Part shown: positions 60,588 through 64,000 of the stretch, piece after piece
Position numbering within the stretch: position 1 is the first letter of the stretch
Layout of the letters: each line of letters starts with the position of its first letter
Assembly (NCBI GenBank): GCA_040755055.1
Contig: JBFMBS010000009.1
Span: forward strand, 62,001 to 126,000
Direction of reading: 5' to 3'
Source of the DNA: DYJK01 sp040755055
Lineage (GTDB): Bacteria; Bacteroidota; Ignavibacteria; Ignavibacteriales; Melioribacteraceae
DNA: 64,000 bases
Notes under the pieces: generated by a model
The model's input: the letters and a program-made list of their open reading frames with translations, nothing else
Databases searched by the model: none
Told to the model about the DNA's origin: nothing
Made by a program: the position numbers and the translations under genes

Positions 60588-63500
60588 ATGTCAAATCCTA
60601 ACAAACCGCCAATTTATATTTCATACGCATGGGGCGACTCTCCCGATTCAGAAGAAAATTCAGTTGTTAATTCGCTTTGCGAAATATTGAAGCAAAACGG
60701 CTTTGCTGTAATAAGAGATGTTGACTATCTTAAATATTTAGATGACCTCCCCTCTTTCCTTAAAACAATAGGCAGCGGAAGCGGTTACGTATTTGCAGTT
60801 GTTGGGAATAAATATCTCCATTCCGATAACTGCATGATAGAAGCATCATTTATGGTCCAAAAAGGAAATTTGGCATTAAGAGTAATCCCAATTCTACTTT
60901 CCAGCTTACCAAATATTTTTAACAGTGATTCTAGAAAAGATTTGTTAAAAGAATTAAAAATTTTTTGGCAAACTAAGAAAGATGGTATAATAGATTTCTT
61001 AAAAGAACAAAACATGCAAGAAGGATATATACCGCTAAGAATTGATGCGAAGAATAGAGATCATATAATAGAATCCATAGGCGATTTCATCGATCACATG
61101 GGAAAGTCTACACAGTTAACATCGCGTCAGCATATTGATGAAAACTTTAAAACAATTCTTAGTGAACTTGATAAAAGAATCACTCAAGACTTCAACGAAT
61201 TTAATTATGTAGGTAAAGGAGAAGAATATTATAAAAGATTCCCAACCGAGTACGTTGGCAGAAAAGAAAACGTAAAACATGTATTAGATTTTTTGAAAGA
61301 TGATAACAGACACTTCTTATTGTTGTACAGTGTAGGCGGTATGGGCAAATCCCATTTAATTGATGAATGCAGAAGACAGTTCAGTAACCCAGCATTAATA
61401 CACAAAGAATGCGATATAAATTTTAATCTAAAGTCATTATTCCAGGTATGTAAGATGAAATACCCGGGAAAAATATCACCGGTAGAAGAGATACAAAATT
61501 ATTTTATCGAAGAATTCTGCAGTATGAAAACATATTTGATCTTAGATGATTTCTACGAGACACGCGACGCAGATATACGCAGCATGCTGCCTAAATTAGC
61601 ATCGATACCTAGTGGGAAAATTTTGCTTGTATCGAGGGCTATACCGAAAGAATTAAACCGGATCGATATACAATTTGAAAAGTATTCTATACCTCCTCTT
61701 AACGAAAATGATTTTACTACCTTTGTCGCAAATTTTATCCGCTTTGAACAAAAATCTGTTAAACTGTCGGTAAATGATATACATAGAATATACGAGAAGG
61801 CTCAAGGATACCCGTTAGGCGGACAGCTAATTATTAAGCTGCTTGATCTTGGAGAATCCTTAGACGATATACTAACCGATCTGCCGAGATTTACAGCTGA
61901 AATAGATGAGGAAGGAAAACAATTCAGCGGAAGATTGCTGGATAATATTTTTAAGAAAGGAGAACCGAAAGAAATAAAATTACTATGTGAGTTTAGCGCA
62001 TTGTTTGGTTCTTCAGCTAAAGAGGTTATCAGAAAACTTCCCTCATTTGATCAATCGGTATTCGATTCATTGCTGAACAGACGGAGATTCATCTGGAAAG
62101 ATGATAACGGGTTATTCAACAGTCATGCAATGATCAAAGATTTTGCTTATGAAAAATTATCCAACAAAAATGAAATTCATTCTATCATAGCTCGCTACTT
62201 TGAAAGTAAATTATACGAGAACAAAATTTTAGACCCGGATTACTTTGAGCAAGCGATACAGCATTTCAAACAACTTGGCGCTTCAGAAATAAGATATTTC
62301 AGCAGCAGAGTAAGCAAAAAATTTAATATTGCTAATGTAAAGTCGCTTATTCAGAATGATATTTCAGCTACAATCAGAAACTACAAAAACTTAATCGAAC
62401 TTTACCCTACCAAGGTAGCGTACTATACTGAATTAGGTAAAGCCTATAGGTTAAATAATGATAATGCCAGCGCTATTAAAGCTTTTGAAGAAGGATTAAA
62501 GTATGAAACGGATGATCCCCTACTGTATAATGAACTCGGCATATCTTACCGTGAAGAAAAAAATTATCCCGAAGCTATTAAATATTTTCTGAAACGCTTA
62601 GATCTGGAACCAAATGAAGTTCATTCACTAAACGAACTTGGGATTGCTTACCGCGAATCGGAGGACTTTCCTTCTGCCATTGAAACTTTCAAGTTAGGCT
62701 TAAAAGAGGAGCCGGACAATTACCAATTACTAAACGAATTAGCTATTACCAATCTGAAGTCGTCAAATTTCCCGGAAGCAATTAACAACTTCAATAAAAT
62801 AATCGGCATCAAACCAAAAGATATTCGTGCGTTATTCGGTCTTGGGATTGCCTATCGTGAAGATAGTCAGCATCTTCTCGCAGAAAAGAAATTGCTGGAA
62901 TTACTCAATATTAAAAATCAGTTGGATATTAGAGCATGGAATGAATTAGCAAAAGTTTATCGCGAGATTAATCAAATTGAAAAGGCTATAAACACTGTAA
63001 ATAAAGCTTTCGCAATGGAACATAATAACCCTGATTCGGCAATAACCGAGTTAGAAATTTATATCTACTTTAAACCGGATTATAAAGAGTCTAAAGATAT
63101 TATCGATAGAATAAGAATAGAGCCGGATGATCATAAGAGGAAAAGCATTATCAACATATGCAGAAACCATCTAGAAATAGTTAAAATAATTAATGACAAC
63201 TCGATTATTAAACACCGCTTATTCTTACCATATATTAAACGTGCCATCGAGTTAAGGGCTTGTTACTCAACTTTGAACCTCATTTTAAAATTAATTAAAG
63301 GTAATCCTATTGATGGTAACTTGTTTAAGATACTAAACAAACTATTATCTAGTAAAATATTATCAAAAGATAAAAGTATAAGTAACAAGCTGAAAGAAAC
63401 TATCGATTATTTAAACAGCAAGAAGGAATCCGGGCAAGACAATTCGTTAATTTTTTATTATCTAAACTTTCTGCTGCATTCCGCTAACTATAAGCTATTC

Positions 63501-63752
63501 GATATAGAATTTAAATATTACCAAAAAGAGATCGAGAATGATTTGAGATATAATCTTTTGTCAGCCCGTTATTATAAGTCAACAAACCGGCATAGAGATT
63601 TAATAATCAGCGAATATGAAAATGCTATCATCAATTCAAAGGACCCAGACGATAGGATGAAAACTGCTCGTGAATTTATATCGTACTTACAAGAAATAAA
63701 TGATGATAGTTTTAGTCAAAAGATCTACGCCCTGAGGTCCCTACTAAAATAA
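60588..63752 (+). CDS. TIR/SEFIR-like - STAND NTPase - TPR protein, candidate antiphage sensor
   Basis: 1054 residues from ATG 60588. Residues 8-175 form a TIR/SEFIR-like domain: IYISYAWGDSPDSEENSVVNSL, then YLHSDNCMIEASFM with a candidate catalytic Glu85, and PILLSSLPNIF. A STAND-type NTPase follows, with Walker A SVGGMGKSH (Lys254), Walker B TYLILDDFYE, sensor-like LLVSRAIPKEL and a winged-helix part (KLLCEFSALFGSS...FIWKDDNGLFNSHAMIKDFAYEKL). From about 590 to 800 come TPR units (KVAYYTELGKAYRLNNDNASAIKAFEEGL, LYNELGISYREEKNYPEAIKYFLKRL). TIR-NBD-repeat proteins often act as abortive-infection sensors that deplete NAD+. No known partner genes are recognised. Confidence 0.85.
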   Translation: MSNPNKPPIYISYAWGDSPDSEENSVVNSLCEILKQNGFAVIRDVDYLKYLDDLPSFLKTIGSGSGYVFAVVGNKYLHSDNCMIEASFMVQKGNLALRVIPILLSSLPNIFNSDSRKDLLKELKIFWQTKKDGIIDFLKEQNMQEGYIPLRIDAKNRDHIIESIGDFIDHMGKSTQLTSRQHIDENFKTILSELDKRITQDFNEFNYVGKGEEYYKRFPTEYVGRKENVKHVLDFLKDDNRHFLLLYSVGGMGKSHLIDECRRQFSNPALIHKECDINFNLKSLFQVCKMKYPGKISPVEEIQNYFIEEFCSMKTYLILDDFYETRDADIRSMLPKLASIPSGKILLVSRAIPKELNRIDIQFEKYSIPPLNENDFTTFVANFIRFEQKSVKLSVNDIHRIYEKAQGYPLGGQLIIKLLDLGESLDDILTDLPRFTAEIDEEGKQFSGRLLDNIFKKGEPKEIKLLCEFSALFGSSAKEVIRKLPSFDQSVFDSLLNRRRFIWKDDNGLFNSHAMIKDFAYEKLSNKNEIHSIIARYFESKLYENKILDPDYFEQAIQHFKQLGASEIRYFSSRVSKKFNIANVKSLIQNDISATIRNYKNLIELYPTKVAYYTELGKAYRLNNDNASAIKAFEEGLKYETDDPLLYNELGISYREEKNYPEAIKYFLKRLDLEPNEVHSLNELGIAYRESEDFPSAIETFKLGLKEEPDNYQLLNELAITNLKSSNFPEAINNFNKIIGIKPKDIRALFGLGIAYREDSQHLLAEKKLLELLNIKNQLDIRAWNELAKVYREINQIEKAINTVNKAFAMEHNNPDSAITELEIYIYFKPDYKESKDIIDRIRIEPDDHKRKSIINICRNHLEIVKIINDNSIIKHRLFLPYIKRAIELRACYSTLNLILKLIKGNPIDGNLFKILNKLLSSKILSKDKSISNKLKETIDYLNSKKESGQDNSLIFYYLNFLLHSANYKLFDIEFKYYQKEIENDLRYNLLSARYYKSTNRHRDLIISEYENAIINSKDPDDRMKTAREFISYLQEINDDSFSQKIYALRSLLK

Positions 63753-63768
63753 AAAGTACGGTGATAAA

Positions 63769-64000
63769 ATGAATCCTAGCAGATATGTCGGGTGCTGCGG
63801 TGCATATTGCAAAAAATGCAAATCATATATTGAAGGTTTCTGTAAAGGCTGCAAACTTGGATTTGATACCGGCGAAAGAGATATAAACAAAGCTAAATGT
63901 AAAATTAAATTGTGCTGCTTCAGGGATAAAAAACTCGAAACTTGTTCCGATTGTTCAAAGCTGGATTCGTGCAAAGTAATTGGAAGCTTGTATGCTAAGC
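63769..64000 (+). CDS. DUF3795-like Cys-rich protein, 5' part
   Basis: Runs off the window after 77 codons. Translation starts MNPSRYVGCCGAYCKKCKSY and continues with CKGCKLGFDTGERDINKAKCKIKLCCFRDKKLETCSDC, typical of DUF3795 proteins, with Cys sets that probably bind metal. The ATG is 17 bases after the TIR/STAND gene. Function unknown. Confidence 0.85.
   Translation, partial: MNPSRYVGCCGAYCKKCKSYIEGFCKGCKLGFDTGERDINKAKCKIKLCCFRDKKLETCSDCSKLDSCKVIGSLYAK

Noticed and set aside
1..64000. tRNA, rRNA, riboswitch and IS-element candidates.
   Set aside because: Reading both strands by eye found no cloverleaf with a TTC-A/T-loop, no rRNA core segments, no transposase gene and no recognisable riboswitch core; a covariance-model scan would be needed to exclude small ones.

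Overview
The window looks like a chromosomal segment of an anaerobic member of the Ignavibacteria (FCB group, near Bacteroidota/Chlorobi). It is AT-rich. Two secreted proteins end in a type IX secretion sorting domain of the form YPNPFNP-[SI]-TTIEYTI...LSSGVYFY, many small proteins have short lipoprotein or Sec signals, and dispersed 'text-like' intergenic repeats are abundant. No rRNA, tRNA, CRISPR array, prophage or insertion sequence was recognised.

Region 1 (1-6.8 kb) holds the end of a family-9 glycosyltransferase, a homocysteine S-methyltransferase-like gene and ispE in an overlapping run, then a membrane histidine kinase and a large T9SS-exported protein on the minus strand. Region 2 (6.9-19.1 kb) is the centrepiece: ten tightly packed minus-strand genes closed by a clear terminator. 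In transcription order they are NuoE-, NuoF- and HydA-type subunits of one [FeFe]-hydrogenase; a histidine kinase whose sensor half is a ferredoxin plus a degenerate H-cluster hydrogenase domain; a receiver; a receiver-PAS-histidine kinase; a second receiver; then NuoE-, NuoF- and HydA-type subunits of a second hydrogenase. The two hydrogenases differ in cofactor content. The inferred logic is H2/redox sensing through a dead hydrogenase domain, coupled to two live NADH-linked hydrogenases.

Region 3 (19.3-28.3 kb) has a CDF metal transporter, purE, a head-GIN lipoprotein, a 1303-residue protein with three tandem CbbX/SpoVK-type AAA+ modules, and an ABC exporter pair. Region 4 (28.3-41 kb) is accessory in character: a cupin, a RidA homologue with a signal peptide, small membrane and zinc-ribbon proteins, a secreted gluzincin-like peptidase, two MntA/HepT toxin-antitoxin pairs, DUF3788, a GH66-type glycanase with a T9SS tail, HEAT-repeat, SnoaL-like, VOC and YciI-like proteins.

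Region 5 (40.9-50.6 kb) carries an isolated PduT/PduS pair of microcompartment redox proteins coupled to an RsbU-type phosphatase and separated by a frameshifted GxxExxY gene lying between inverted repeats. It continues with an M64 peptidase, pyrE, a pterin carbinolamine dehydratase, clpC and floA. Region 6 (51-64 kb) has a DegT aminotransferase, a POT-family transporter, a UvrD/Rep helicase, repeat-rich spacers, a SRPBCC-zinc-ribbon membrane protein, and at the right end a TIR-like/STAND/TPR protein of the kind used in antiphage defence, followed by a partial DUF3795 gene.
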